In this document: piece by piece, positions 8,571 to 18,614 of the stretch
Position numbering within the stretch: position 1 is the stretch's first letter
Layout: each line of letters opens with the position of its first letter
Source of the DNA: Rheinheimera sp. EpRS3
GTDB taxonomy: Bacteria > Pseudomonadota > Gammaproteobacteria > Enterobacterales > Alteromonadaceae
Direction of reading: 5' to 3'
Length of the DNA stretch: 64,000 nucleotides
Assembly (NCBI RefSeq): GCF_001513785.1
Contig: NZ_LNQS01000001.1
Coordinates: 1,488,001-1,552,000, forward strand
The notes under the pieces: generated by a model
What the model saw: the letters and a program-made list of their open reading frames with translations, nothing else
Database searches by the model: none
Told to the model about the DNA's origin: nothing
Position numbers and translations under genes: made by a program

Positions 8571-10291
8571 AATTCAGGCCCTAATGCAAAATGCAGCTGG
8601 AAACCCTTGCCCGGGTCATCCAGGCCCCAGGCAAGATCAATACGAATAGGGCCTACCGGCGATGCCCAGCGCACCCCGATACCCACGCCCTGCACCCAAT
8701 CGGGGCTATCATCCCAGGCACTGCCATAATCACTGAATGCTGCCAGCCACCAGTTGCCTTTAACGCGGTACTGGTATTCCAGTGTACTGGTTACCATGTA
8801 GCGGCCACCGGTCAGCTCATCTTCATTGTTGCGCGGTGATACGGTTTCATAACCATAACCACGGATACTATTATCACCGCCAGCAAAAAAACGCAGTGAT
8901 GGTGGCAGCTGCGACAAGCTTTCCATCAGAATGGCACCGGCATCAACACGGGTAACAAAACGGTGGTTATTGCCGGCACTGCCTATCCAGCCGGCACGGC
9001 CACGCAAACGGACAAAACTGGCATCCGAGCCCCAGGTTTCATCTGATACTTCAACACCCAATAATAAGCGGTTGGCAGAGGAGGGCATCGAGCCTGCCGA
9101 CTGTTTGGTGCGGCTGTAGCTTAAACCCGGCATAATCAGGCTGATAGCGTCATTTTGATCAGCCTGAACAAAGTCTTCATATAGCCAGCGTACAGAAGCG
9201 ATGCGGTACCAATCACTGCCCAGCAACCAGTGGCGCTCCAGCACCAGGTTTGATTCACGGCTTTTGGTATCCTGATTATCACGGTTACGAAAACCAAGTT
9301 GTACCTGATAAAAATCCTCGGCAACACTGGCCAGCGGCAATTTGTATGCGGCTTCTACACTTTGTTCTATTTCAGATAACGCCAGCTTGCTGCTCAGGCT
9401 GTGGCCAGCGCGGTTAAGCCAGGGCTTATTCCAGTTTAATTTCAGCCGGGTTTTTACATCGGTGGAATAACCAATACCGGTCTCTATAATATTGCGCCGC
9501 TCAGGTTCCAGCGCCACATTAATTGGCAGGGTGAAATCCTGCATCTGCGAGGTATCGCCTTCCACCAATATGGAAGAAAACCAGCCGGTAGCCGCCAGTG
9601 CCTGGTTAAACTCACCCAGCTCACTGGCCAGATAGTAGTCATTTTCGGCAAAGGGCACTAAAGATTGCAACCTCGGTTCGTCTATCTGATTACCACTAAA
9701 ACTAACTTCACCAAATTTGTAGCGCTTACCGGCATTAAAATGCAGATGCACAAAGGCTTGCTTTAACTCTGGTGCAACCTCAAGCCGCGCCAGTTCAAAA
9801 TCGGCATCAAAGTAGCCTTTACGCATCGCCAGGCTTTTTAACGCGTTTTTAAAACCATCATAAGCACCATGGTGCAATATCTGGCCTTGCTTGGGGCCCT
9901 GCGCCGCCAGCAGGGCTTTAAAGTCTGCATCTGTTGTGGCGTCGCCAGACAGTTGAATATCACTTTTTGCAATACGCACCGGTTCACCGGTTTTGACATT
10001 CACTTGCAATAATCTGGGTTTGTCGGCGTTATGAGTAACGGTAACCTGACTGTCGTAATAACCCAGCGCTTGCAAAGCGGTATGCACTTCCTGCTCTACG
10101 GTAGCCTGAAAGCGCACGCCGGGCATATTGTCTGCGTCGCTGTATTTTTGCAGGTAAATGGCCACATTATCGTGTAAAGAACCGCTAATGCCGTTAATTT
10201 TAAATTGATATGATGACTCCGCGTAAGCGGTTGAATTAATGCCTAGCGTGGCTGCCAGCACTGCGGTGATCAGTAAACCTGGGTTTTGCAT
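8567..10291 (-). CDS. tamA: Outer-membrane assembly factor TamA (Omp85 family)
   Basis: About 574 residues from the ATG at 10291, which begins a good signal peptide (MQNPGLLITAVLAATLG ... AYA) with AAGG close upstream; the frame extends 49 codons further but that leader is implausible. After the signal come POTRA domains (residues ~25-260) and a C-terminal 16-strand barrel. The Omp85 loop-6 motif appears as SIRGYGYE (residues ~480), the last residues are FALGPEL, and an RIDLAWGLDDP strand precedes them. TamA partners the downstream tamB product. The gap to the divergent KAS III gene is about 220 bases and should hold both promoters. Confidence 0.95.
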   Translation of the reverse strand: MQNPGLLITAVLAATLGINSTAYAESSYQFKINGISGSLHDNVAIYLQKYSDADNMPGVRFQATVEQEVHTALQALGYYDSQVTVTHNADKPRLLQVNVKTGEPVRIAKSDIQLSGDATTDADFKALLAAQGPKQGQILHHGAYDGFKNALKSLAMRKGYFDADFELARLEVAPELKQAFVHLHFNAGKRYKFGEVSFSGNQIDEPRLQSLVPFAENDYYLASELGEFNQALAATGWFSSILVEGDTSQMQDFTLPINVALEPERRNIIETGIGYSTDVKTRLKLNWNKPWLNRAGHSLSSKLALSEIEQSVEAAYKLPLASVAEDFYQVQLGFRNRDNQDTKSRESNLVLERHWLLGSDWYRIASVRWLYEDFVQADQNDAISLIMPGLSYSRTKQSAGSMPSSANRLLLGVEVSDETWGSDASFVRLRGRAGWIGSAGNNHRFVTRVDAGAILMESLSQLPPSLRFFAGGDNSIRGYGYETVSPRNNEDELTGGRYMVTSTLEYQYRVKGNWWLAAFSDYGSAWDDSPDWVQGVGIGVRWASPVGPIRIDLAWGLDDPGKGFQLHFALGPEL

Positions 10292-10514
10292 CCGCCTTGA
10301 GAAATCCCGTAGTAAAATAAGTAAAATAATGAAAGATATGTGAATACTGGCGCTATTATGGCTTACAGTCATTGTCAATGTACACCGCGCTGCATAAATC
10401 GCGACTGAATAAGCCGGTAATATAACGCCAGGGTACAACTGGGAGCCTAACTTCAGTTATACTGACGGCACTTTTAAAACGGTAGTAAAACCGTTATCAG
10501 ACAAGGTTAGTACT

Positions 10515-11630
10515 ATGAAAAGTGTTGTTATCAGTGGCTCTGGCTTGTTTACGCCAGAGCAGGTTATTACTAACGAAGAACTCGTCGCCAGTTATAACCA
10601 GTATGTTGACCAATTTAATGCGCAGCAGTCTGTTGCTATCGCCAACGGCGACGTTGCCGCGCTGGAGCATTCCAGTTGCGAGTTTATTGAGAAAGCCTCT
10701 GGTATTAAAGCGCGCCATGTGTTGTACAAAGATGGTATTTTAGACCCTGCCATTATGCAGCCGGTGCTGCCAAGGCGTGGCGAAGATCAATTGCCGGAAA
10801 TGGTAGAAATGGCCGTTGTTGCCGCCCGTGAAGCGATGGCGCAAGCGAACAAAACCGCCGCCGATATTGACCTGATTATTTGCGCCGCTTCGAATATGCA
10901 ACGCTCTTATCCGGCGTTGTCGATTGAGTTGCAACAACAACTGGGTGCTGCCGGTTATGCTTTTGATATGAATGTGGCGTGCTCTTCCGCGACTTTTGCT
11001 ATCAGCAATGCGGTAAACGCTATTCGCGGCGGTACTGCCAAAGTAGTGCTGGTGGTTAACCCGGAATTTGCTTCGCCGCAGGTAAATTATCGCAGCCGCG
11101 ACAGCCACTTTATTTTTGGTGACGTTTGCACCGCCACTATTATTGAAGCCGAAGACAGTTGCAGCAGCGATAATGCCTGGCGCATTAATGGTATGCGGCT
11201 TAAAACTGAATTCTCTAACAATATCCGTTGCGATGTCGGTTATACCGAACACTGTTTGCCACCAGACCCGCTGGCGCCGTTTTTTAAACAGCAAGGGCGC
11301 AAAGTATTTAAAGAACTACTACCGATAGTCGCGGATGTAATACTGGCAGAAATGGCCGCACAACAGGTAGCGCCAGAGCAGTTAAAGCGTTTATGGCTGC
11401 ATCAGGCCAATATTAATATGAATATCTTTGCCGCAAAGAAAATTCTTGGCCGCGATCCGTTGCCGGAGGAAGCGCCGCTGGTGCTGGATACTTACGCCAA
11501 CACAGCGTCAGCGGGTTCAGTTATTGCGTTTCATAAATACAAGCAGGGCTTGCAGCAAGGCGACCACGCTATTTTATGCTCGTTTGGTGCAGGTTATTCA
11601 GTAGGCTGTTTGCTATTACAAAAGTGCTGA
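10515..11630 (+). CDS. Beta-ketoacyl-ACP synthase III-like (FabH-type) enzyme
   Basis: A 371-residue thiolase-fold condensing enzyme. The catalytic Cys-His-Asn triad of KAS III is intact: Cys156 in NVACSSATF, His296 in LWLHQANIN and Asn329 in DTYANTASAG. It is some 50 residues longer than E. coli FabH (317), mostly through extra residues 30-55 and 74-95 before the first domain is complete. It stands alone, away from fab genes, so it is more likely a second, specialised KAS III (for an unusual primer or a secondary product) than the housekeeping FabH; this is inference. A GC-rich dyad follows the stop. Confidence 0.88.
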   Translation: MKSVVISGSGLFTPEQVITNEELVASYNQYVDQFNAQQSVAIANGDVAALEHSSCEFIEKASGIKARHVLYKDGILDPAIMQPVLPRRGEDQLPEMVEMAVVAAREAMAQANKTAADIDLIICAASNMQRSYPALSIELQQQLGAAGYAFDMNVACSSATFAISNAVNAIRGGTAKVVLVVNPEFASPQVNYRSRDSHFIFGDVCTATIIEAEDSCSSDNAWRINGMRLKTEFSNNIRCDVGYTEHCLPPDPLAPFFKQQGRKVFKELLPIVADVILAEMAAQQVAPEQLKRLWLHQANINMNIFAAKKILGRDPLPEEAPLVLDTYANTASAGSVIAFHKYKQGLQQGDHAILCSFGAGYSVGCLLLQKC

Positions 11631-11661
11631 GCATTAAAAAGCGCTGAGGGCAAAAATGACA

Positions 11662-11680
11662 CAGGCCGCATGGCGGCCTG
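11662..11680. terminator. Possible terminator hairpin between convergent genes
   Basis: CAGGCCGC-ATG-GCGGCCTG is a perfect 8 bp stem located between the convergent KAS III-like and CBM48-like genes. It has no T run on either side, so intrinsic termination is uncertain. Confidence 0.4.
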
Positions 11681-11699
11681 ACATCATCTAAGCAATAAA

Positions 11700-12008
11700 T
11701 TACAGCCTTACCACCGAATTATTGTCATAAGACACCGGCGAAGGCTGATAGCAGTCTGCGGCTTCATCATTTAGCCAGGTGCCGCCATTAACCAGGTAGC
11801 GGAACTGATATTCCTTATTTTTCTCCAGATTGACTGTTGCAGTAAAATCACCACTTTTACTTTTTTTCATCGGCAGCGCTGCCGGGTCCCAGTCATTAAA
11901 CTCTCCCAGCAGTGCCACTTGTTCAGCCGAAATACCGCGATGAGCCGGTAACGTAAAAGTAACTTTGCACAGTGGTTTGGTTTTTAAATATTGCTTACTG
12001 ATGCTCAT
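11700..12008 (-). CDS. Stand-alone glycogen-binding-type (CBM48 / isoamylase N-terminal) domain protein
   Basis: Only 102 residues and essentially one early-set beta-sandwich. The signature VALLGEFNDWDP (residues 31-42), the block KNKEYQFRYLVNGGTWLNDEAAD and the closing NNSVVRL are those of AMPK-beta/CBM48 carbohydrate-binding domains normally fused to branching or debranching enzymes. Here there is no catalytic partner on either side. It has no signal peptide, so it is probably cytoplasmic. It may bind glycogen or a protein partner, but that is only inferred from the fold. Confidence 0.85.
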   Translation of the reverse strand: MSISKQYLKTKPLCKVTFTLPAHRGISAEQVALLGEFNDWDPAALPMKKSKSGDFTATVNLEKNKEYQFRYLVNGGTWLNDEAADCYQPSPVSYDNNSVVRL

Positions 12009-12468
12009 AGATTGCCCTCAAATTGTGACGGATTATGCTTAACTAAAACTGTTGTAGCCGGCCAGTGTTATTTAGTGTTGCCAGCTTTATGGTTAATTAA
12101 TGATCAGAACAGCGATAGCACCAACATAGAAAATTTTTCGTGCTACGGCAAATAACCATTTTGCAGGTTGTTATAACTATTTTTTTACTTCTGCCCATAC
12201 AGCAGTAAAGCACCGCAGTTGTAACAAGATATTACACTGTGGCGGGTGTGATTTGCCTGAGCTGGCAGTATCGATATGGCTAAAATTGGCCGCAATACCA
12301 CAATGTATAAGGCTTTGGCATGAGATCCAATGTAGCCAGGTTACAGAATAATTTATCTGCTGTAGTCTGACATTGCGGCTACTGATACAAAGCGTAACAT
12401 TCGCAAGGTTACTTTATTGTGCTGGCGTTTTAGTATGGCGTTAGTAAAACAGCATCGTGGGAAACAAC
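12009..12468. other. 460 bp intergenic region between divergent genes
   Basis: This AT-rich stretch separates the CBM48-like gene (-) from the RND pump operon (+). It must contain promoters for both, but I could not identify a convincing -35/-10 pair, operator dyad, RNA gene or small ORF in it. Confidence 0.5.
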
Positions 12469-13689
12469 ATGGCAGCAAAAATTATAAAAATCATTGTTCC
12501 GGTGGCCGTTATCGTACTGGCGGTCGTTGCGGCAATAGGTCTGGCAAGTATGCGAAAACCGCCTGAGAAAAAAGAAGAGCAACGTCCGGGCATCTTAGTT
12601 AATGCGCAGCAAATAGACTCGCAAGACCTGATTTACCGTATTCAGTCGCAAGGTACAGTGCGGCCGAAACTGGAAACCAATTTAAGTTCTGAAGTAAATG
12701 GCCGTATTGTTGAAGTGGCAGAAAACTTCGTTGAAGGTGGCTTTTTTAATCAGGGCGATTTACTGGTGCGGGTTGAACAAGCCGACTATTTGACTAACGT
12801 TAAAGCGGCAGAAGCCAGTTTAGCCAATGCCCAGTCGGCACTGGAAGAAGAAAAAGCCCGCGGCCGGGTAGCTGAAGAAGAATGGCGCTCTTTTACTGCC
12901 GGTAAAGCACCTGAGTTGGGGTTGCGCCGGCCGCAGCTGGCAGGAGCGCTGGCAACAGTGCGCTCGGCAGAAGCAGAACTTGAGCGCGCTAACCGCGATC
13001 TGGCCCGTACAGAAATCCGCGCGCCATACTCTGGTATGGTTAAAAGCCGCGATGCTAACCTGGGGCAGTTTATCAGCCGTGGTACCAGTGTTGGTATGAT
13101 TTACGGCACTGACATCGCTGAAATCAGGTTACCACTGACTGATAACGATTTAGCCTTTTTAGAAATCCCTGATTTTACGCAAAACAGCAATGAGCCTGAA
13201 GTTGTGCTGACCGCTGCCGTGGCCGGCCAAATTATGCAATGGCCTGCCCGGTTGGTACGCACCGAAGGTGTACTGGATGAACGCAGCAGGGTAATTTACG
13301 CCGTTGCTGAAGTTACCGACCCTTATCAGCGGGTTAGCCGCAAGCAGGCACCGTTGCGGTTTGGCCGTTTTGTGCAGGCGCAAATTTTAGGTGACGCTAC
13401 TGAGCAAGTGGTGGTTATTCCACGGCATTTATTGTTGGCACAACAACAGGTATTGGTGGTAGATAAAGACAGCCAACTGCAATTTCGGCCGGTAATTGTC
13501 GAGCGCTCTGATGAGCATTCGGCTTATATCCGCTCTGGTTTTATTGACGGTGATCGTCTGGCAACGTCGGCAATTGCTAATCCGCTGGCCGGCACTGCAG
13601 TGCGGGTTGCATCTGACGTAGAAGAACAGGTGGCAGAGAGCGTCGCTAAGCCTGAAGCTGCAATAGCTGCAAGCCAGGGCAAGGAGTAA
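12469..13689 (+). CDS. RND efflux periplasmic adaptor (membrane fusion protein)
   Basis: About 406 residues; I prefer the ATG at 12469 over an in-frame GTG 12 bases earlier because GGGA is suitably placed. An N-terminal membrane anchor (IIKIIVPVAVIVLAVVAAIGL) is followed by the split lipoyl domain (SEVNGRIVEVAENFVEGGFFNQGDLL ... IRAPYSGMV), a short alpha-hairpin and beta-barrel domains; no lipobox is present. It couples the inner-membrane permease encoded three bases downstream to an outer-membrane channel, which is not encoded here, so a TolC-like protein elsewhere is presumed. Substrates are unknown. Confidence 0.92.
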   Translation: MAAKIIKIIVPVAVIVLAVVAAIGLASMRKPPEKKEEQRPGILVNAQQIDSQDLIYRIQSQGTVRPKLETNLSSEVNGRIVEVAENFVEGGFFNQGDLLVRVEQADYLTNVKAAEASLANAQSALEEEKARGRVAEEEWRSFTAGKAPELGLRRPQLAGALATVRSAEAELERANRDLARTEIRAPYSGMVKSRDANLGQFISRGTSVGMIYGTDIAEIRLPLTDNDLAFLEIPDFTQNSNEPEVVLTAAVAGQIMQWPARLVRTEGVLDERSRVIYAVAEVTDPYQRVSRKQAPLRFGRFVQAQILGDATEQVVVIPRHLLLAQQQVLVVDKDSQLQFRPVIVERSDEHSAYIRSGFIDGDRLATSAIANPLAGTAVRVASDVEEQVAESVAKPEAAIAASQGKE

Positions 13690-13692
13690 GGT

Positions 13693-16600
13693 ATGGATAC
13701 TAACAAAGGCTTAATCTCTTGGTTTGCCCGCAACAGCGTAGCGGCTAACTTACTGATGGCGATTATTCTGGTTGCCGGTGTAGCCTCGGTTTTTACCATT
13801 AAAAAGCAGATGTTTCCTGAAATAGTATTGGAGCAGGTCAACATCCGCGTGCCCTATCTTGGCGCGGCACCACAGGAAGTAGAAAGTGGTGTTATCGATA
13901 AAATTGAAGAGAGCCTGCGTGGTGTAAACGGTATTAAGCGCATTCGCTCTACAGCGGTTGAAGGCCTGGCGACAGTGCGCGCTGAGATTGCCAATAACTA
14001 CAACGTGCAGGAGGTTATGGATGAAATTAAAACCCAGGTTTCTGCCATTTCATCCTTGCCGGAGCAAACCGAAAAGCCGGTAGTGTACCGGGTGCGGTTT
14101 GAAAGCGATGTCATGTGGCTGTCGTTATATGGTGATGCCACTGAGCGCACGTTAAAAGAGCTGTCTAAAGATATCCGTGATGAGCTGCGCAAATTGCCGG
14201 GTGTCAGTAAAGTGGAAGTGGTGGGCGCGCGCGACTATGAAGTGTCTATCGAACTGTCTGAGTTAAAGTTAAAAGAATACGGTCTTACCTTTGATCAGGT
14301 GGTCAGCGCTATTCGCGGCAGTTCTGTCGATTTACCCGGCGGCTCTATTAAATCTGATAGCGGCAATATATTACTGCGTACCAAAGGCCAGGCCTACTTT
14401 TTACAAGACTTTGAAGATATTGTGCTGCTGACCTTTGCTGATGGTACGCGCTTATCGTTAAAAGATATCGCCACTATCAACGATGGCTTTATCGAGCGGG
14501 AAGACTTATCGACCTTCGACGGTAAAAACTCAGTGTCTATCCGGGTGGCTGCAGTGGGTGATGACAACACGCTGAAAATTGCCGATCAGGTAAAGGCTTA
14601 TGTTGAGCGCAAACAAACGCAACTACCGTCTTCTGTTTCTATCGCGCATTGGGGCGATTCCAGTTACTACCTGCAAGGCCGGCTCGATTTAATGAGCAAC
14701 AATCTGGTGATGGGTGCCTTTTTGGTGTTACTGGCACTAACCCTGTTTCTGGAATTCCGCATTGCATTCTGGGTAATGGTGGGTATTCCGGTGTGTTTCC
14801 TCGGTGCTATGGCGATGTTGCCGCTACCCATGTTTAATGTGTCAATCAACATGATCAGCTTATTCGGCTTTATCCTGGTACTGGGGATAGTGGTCGACGA
14901 TGCCATTATTATTGGTGAAAGTGCTTATAGTGAAATTGAAAAGCGTGGTAAGTCTGTAGATTCTGTTATTGCCGGGGCAAAAAAAGTGGCCATGCCGGCA
15001 ACCTTTGGTGTGTTAACCACGATAGCAGCATTTGTGCCTATGCTAATGGTAGGTGGTGCTCAGGCGCCTATTTGGGGCTCCATTGCCTGGGTAGTGGTGC
15101 TTTGTCTGATTTTCTCGCTGGTAGAATCCAAGTTAATTTTGCCATCGCATATTATTAATATGGATACCAAGCCTTGGGACCCGGATAGAAAAGGCATTTT
15201 TTACAGCTGTGGCCGCGCTTGCAGTAATGCACTAAAAGCGGTGCGGATGAAGGTGATGTCGGGCCTGAACCACTTTATATACAAATGGTATCAGCCGTTT
15301 GTTGAGCGCTGTATTCACTACCGTTATGTCACTATGGCTGCCTTTATGGCTATGTTGATCCTGATGTTTGGTGTACTCGGTGGCGGCTTTGTGCGCTGGG
15401 TATTTTTCCCGGATATCCCCAGTGACTTTATCAACGCCAATTTAACCATGCAGGAAGGCTCGTCAAATCAGGCTACGGTAAATGCGTTACGCGAAGCTGA
15501 AGCCGCGCTGGTGCGGGCAAATGACAAACTCAATGCAGAATTCAACGACAGTATTATCAAGCACCGCTTAGTATTTTTAAACAGCGATACTGCCGGCCAA
15601 CTGGTTGTTGAGTTGGAAAAAAGCGAAGGTCGCGAGATTGACGGTTTTGAAATTGCAAACCGCTGGCGCGCCGAAATGCCGGATATTCCCGGTGTAAAGT
15701 CCTTTAAGATTAATGCCTCAACAGCTGGTGGCGGTGGTGCCGACATTGCATTGCAATTACGGGGTACCAACCTGGAGAACCTGAAGCTGGCTACCGAAGA
15801 GCTAAAAGGCCGTTTAGCCGAATACGCCGGTGTTTATGATATAGAAGATAATTTGCTCGGCGGCAATGACGAAATTGTACTGCAGTTAAAACCTGAAGCG
15901 CATTTACTCGGTTTAACCCTGGCTGATGTCGCCCGCCAGGTACGTTATGGCTTTTATGGCGCAGAAGCGCAGCGGGTGCAGCGCGATGGTGAAGAAGTAA
16001 AAGTGATGGTGCGCTATCCGCGTACTGAGCGCAGCTCTGTTGGCAGCCTGGAAAATATCCGTATTCGCACAGCCGATGGTGGCGAAGTGCCGTTTAATCA
16101 GGTGGCCAGCTATACCATGCAAGCCAGTTTCAGCGCTATAAACCGGGTAAATGGTGAGCGTGCGGTTACTATTACCGCCGCGGCTGATAAATCGACCATT
16201 GAACCTGGCAAAGTCGTAGGCGAAATGCGCAGCAAGGTGATCGCAGAGGTGACGGCTAAATATGAGGGTGTAACCGGTGAGCTTGACGGTGCCAGCCAGG
16301 ATGAAATGGATGCTCAGGTTGATTTGATGAAAGCCGGGGTATTTGCGCTGTTCTGTATTTATGCACTGATGGCCGTACCGCTTAAATCTTACAGCCAGCC
16401 GCTGATTATTATGAGCGTGATCCCGTTTGGTTTGGTTGGTGCTGTACTGGGGCATATGGTACTTGGCCTGAGTATGAGCATTATGTCGATCTTCGGTTTG
16501 GTCGCACTGGCCGGGGTGGTAGTAAATGACTCGCTGGTCATGGTCGACTTTGTTAACCGTGCCCGCGAAGAGGGGTTATCCATCCGCCAGGCGGTATCGC

Positions 16601-16881
16601 AAGCCGGTGCACAGCGTTTTCGGGCGATATTGCTCACCTCACTTACCACCTTTGTCGGCCTGGCTCCGATAGTGCTGGAAAAGAGCTTGCAGGCGAAAAT
16701 TGTCGTGCCGATGGCGGTGTCGCTGGCGTTTGGTATTTTATTTGCCACCATTATTACACTGCTATTAATACCGGCACTATATGTAATACTGGAAGATGTG
16801 AAAAACCTGTTTCGTAGTAAAGATAATAAAATTGACACCCGTGTCGCACCGCAGGCACAACAGGAACAGTTTCAGAAATAG
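13693..16881 (+). CDS. RND efflux permease (AcrB/HAE1-like)
   Basis: A 1062-residue inner-membrane proton antiporter with the two-fold RND layout: TM1 (residues ~15-35), a large periplasmic loop, TM2-6, TM7, a second loop and TM8-12. The proton-relay Asp pair is present in GIVVDDAIIIGE (TM4). AAGGAG overlaps the stop of the adaptor gene upstream and sits correctly before the ATG, so the two are one operon. A strong hairpin ends the transcript. Drug or solute specificity cannot be read from the sequence; the divergence from AcrB suggests one of the less studied efflux clades. Confidence 0.94.
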   Translation: MDTNKGLISWFARNSVAANLLMAIILVAGVASVFTIKKQMFPEIVLEQVNIRVPYLGAAPQEVESGVIDKIEESLRGVNGIKRIRSTAVEGLATVRAEIANNYNVQEVMDEIKTQVSAISSLPEQTEKPVVYRVRFESDVMWLSLYGDATERTLKELSKDIRDELRKLPGVSKVEVVGARDYEVSIELSELKLKEYGLTFDQVVSAIRGSSVDLPGGSIKSDSGNILLRTKGQAYFLQDFEDIVLLTFADGTRLSLKDIATINDGFIEREDLSTFDGKNSVSIRVAAVGDDNTLKIADQVKAYVERKQTQLPSSVSIAHWGDSSYYLQGRLDLMSNNLVMGAFLVLLALTLFLEFRIAFWVMVGIPVCFLGAMAMLPLPMFNVSINMISLFGFILVLGIVVDDAIIIGESAYSEIEKRGKSVDSVIAGAKKVAMPATFGVLTTIAAFVPMLMVGGAQAPIWGSIAWVVVLCLIFSLVESKLILPSHIINMDTKPWDPDRKGIFYSCGRACSNALKAVRMKVMSGLNHFIYKWYQPFVERCIHYRYVTMAAFMAMLILMFGVLGGGFVRWVFFPDIPSDFINANLTMQEGSSNQATVNALREAEAALVRANDKLNAEFNDSIIKHRLVFLNSDTAGQLVVELEKSEGREIDGFEIANRWRAEMPDIPGVKSFKINASTAGGGGADIALQLRGTNLENLKLATEELKGRLAEYAGVYDIEDNLLGGNDEIVLQLKPEAHLLGLTLADVARQVRYGFYGAEAQRVQRDGEEVKVMVRYPRTERSSVGSLENIRIRTADGGEVPFNQVASYTMQASFSAINRVNGERAVTITAAADKSTIEPGKVVGEMRSKVIAEVTAKYEGVTGELDGASQDEMDAQVDLMKAGVFALFCIYALMAVPLKSYSQPLIIMSVIPFGLVGAVLGHMVLGLSMSIMSIFGLVALAGVVVNDSLVMVDFVNRAREEGLSIRQAVSQAGAQRFRAILLTSLTTFVGLAPIVLEKSLQAKIVVPMAVSLAFGILFATIITLLLIPALYVILEDVKNLFRSKDNKIDTRVAPQAQQEQFQK

Positions 16882-16903
16882 TTTTCTGTATACGATAGTG
16901 CAT

Positions 16904-16940
16904 AAAAAAGGCCACGCAATTGCGTGGCCTTGTTGTTTTA
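16904..16940. terminator. Bidirectional rho-independent terminator
   Basis: AAGGCCACGCAATTGCGTGGCCTT is a perfect palindrome flanked by six A on the left and a T-rich run (TGTTGTTTT) on the right. It serves the RND operon on + and asnB on -. Confidence 0.88.
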
Positions 16941-16949
16941 GCTTACAGC

Positions 16950-18614
16950 TTAATAAGCTTGCGTATGCACATCGCGTACAGCACGGCCGGACGGATCAGT
17001 CATTTGCGCCATTTTGGCATCCCAGGCCAGTGCTTCCGGTGTAGAGCAAGCAACAGATTTACCACCCGGTACACAGGCAATAGCGCCGGCATGCGGGAAG
17101 TGTTCTTCAAAGATCACGCGGTAGTAGTAGGCTTCTTTGCTGTCTGGCGTATTGACCGGGAAGCGGAAACTGGCGGTGGCCATTTGCTGATCGGTGACTT
17201 CTTTTTCGGCGTGGGCTTTTAAGCTGTCAATCCAGCTGTAACCCACACCGTCTGAGAATTGCTCTTTCTGACGCCATAAAATTTCATTTGGCAGCAAGCC
17301 ATCAAACGCCTGGCGCAGAATGTGCTTTTCCATTTTGCCGCCGCCACACATTTTTTGTTGTGGGTTTAAGCGCATGGCAACATCCATAAAGTCTTTGTCG
17401 AGAAACGGCACGCGCGCTTCAATACCCCAGGCCGACATAGCTTTGTTGGCACGGTTACAGTCAAACATATGCAGCCGGTCGAGTTTACGTAAGGTTTCTT
17501 CATGAAACTCTTTGGCGTTGGGGGCTTTATGGAAATATAAATAGCCGCCAAACAGCTCATCTGAGCCTTCACCCGACAGCACCATTTTAATGCCGGTGGC
17601 TTTAATTTTACGCGCCATCAAATACATTGGTGTTGAGGCGCGAATGGTAGTGACATCATAGGTTTCAAGGAAATACACTACGTCCCGCAGTGCGTCCAGG
17701 CCTTCCTGCACCGTAAAGTGCACCGTGTGATGCACAGTACCGATAGCATCGGCCACTTTTTGCGCGGCTATTAAATCCGGTGAACCAGCCAGGCCGACAG
17801 CAAAAGAGTGCAGGCGTGGCCACCAGGCTTCAGACTCGTCGTTATCTTCGACGCGGCGTTTGGCAAATTGCTGGGCGATAGCTGAAATAAGTGACGAATC
17901 CAGCCCGCCTGACAGTAACACGCCGTAGGGCACGTCAGACATTAAGTGGCTTTTTACGCTGTGCTCCAGCGCGGCCTTTAGCTCAGTTAAACTGGCAGGG
18001 TTATCTTTTACTGCATCATAGCTTTGCCAGTCACGCTGATAGTACTGGCGCAGTTCGCCAATTTTACTGTCAAAGTAATGGCCCGGCGGAAACTCTTTAA
18101 TTTGTTTACACACCGGTACCAGTGCTTTTAGCTCTGACGCGACAAACAGCTGGCCGTGCTCGTCGTAACCATAGTACAGCGGAATAATACCAATATGGTC
18201 ACGTGCAATCAGGTAACGGTTTTGCTCGGCATCGTACAAAATAAAGGCAAACATGCCTTGCAGCTGATCAATAAAATCGCTGCCGTGCTCCAGGTATAAC
18301 GGTAATATCACTTCACAGTCTGACTTGGTTTTGAATGCATAAGGGCTTGCCAGCTCTTTTTCGAGCTGCTTATGATTGTAGATCTCACCATTCACTGCCA
18401 GAATGTGATTTCGATTATCATTAATCAGGGGCTGGGCGCCATTTTCAGTATCTACAATCGCCAGGCGCTCGTGCACTAAAATGGCATTGTCGTTATTCCA
18501 CACGCCAGACCAGTCTGGCCCGCGGTGACGTAATAACTTGGATAACTGTAGCGCCTGCTGGCGCAAGGCTTTAACATCAGTTTTGATGTCAAGCACCCCG
18601 AATATCGAACACAT
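16950..18614 (-). CDS. asnB: Asparagine synthetase B, glutamine-hydrolysing
   Basis: At 554 residues it has exactly the length of E. coli AsnB. After Met removal Cys2 (MCSIFGV) is the N-terminal nucleophile of the class II glutaminase domain (residues ~1-200); RHRGPDWSG and the AVNGEIYNH block bind glutamine. The synthetase domain has the PP-loop SGGLDSS near residue 235 and SGEGSDELFGGYLY near 350. It makes Asn from Asp, Gln and ATP. It is monocistronic, ends at a strong shared terminator, and is divergent from the DUF3025 gene across a 200 bp region with two dyads. Confidence 0.97.
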   Translation of the reverse strand: MCSIFGVLDIKTDVKALRQQALQLSKLLRHRGPDWSGVWNNDNAILVHERLAIVDTENGAQPLINDNRNHILAVNGEIYNHKQLEKELASPYAFKTKSDCEVILPLYLEHGSDFIDQLQGMFAFILYDAEQNRYLIARDHIGIIPLYYGYDEHGQLFVASELKALVPVCKQIKEFPPGHYFDSKIGELRQYYQRDWQSYDAVKDNPASLTELKAALEHSVKSHLMSDVPYGVLLSGGLDSSLISAIAQQFAKRRVEDNDESEAWWPRLHSFAVGLAGSPDLIAAQKVADAIGTVHHTVHFTVQEGLDALRDVVYFLETYDVTTIRASTPMYLMARKIKATGIKMVLSGEGSDELFGGYLYFHKAPNAKEFHEETLRKLDRLHMFDCNRANKAMSAWGIEARVPFLDKDFMDVAMRLNPQQKMCGGGKMEKHILRQAFDGLLPNEILWRQKEQFSDGVGYSWIDSLKAHAEKEVTDQQMATASFRFPVNTPDSKEAYYYRVIFEEHFPHAGAIACVPGGKSVACSTPEALAWDAKMAQMTDPSGRAVRDVHTQAY

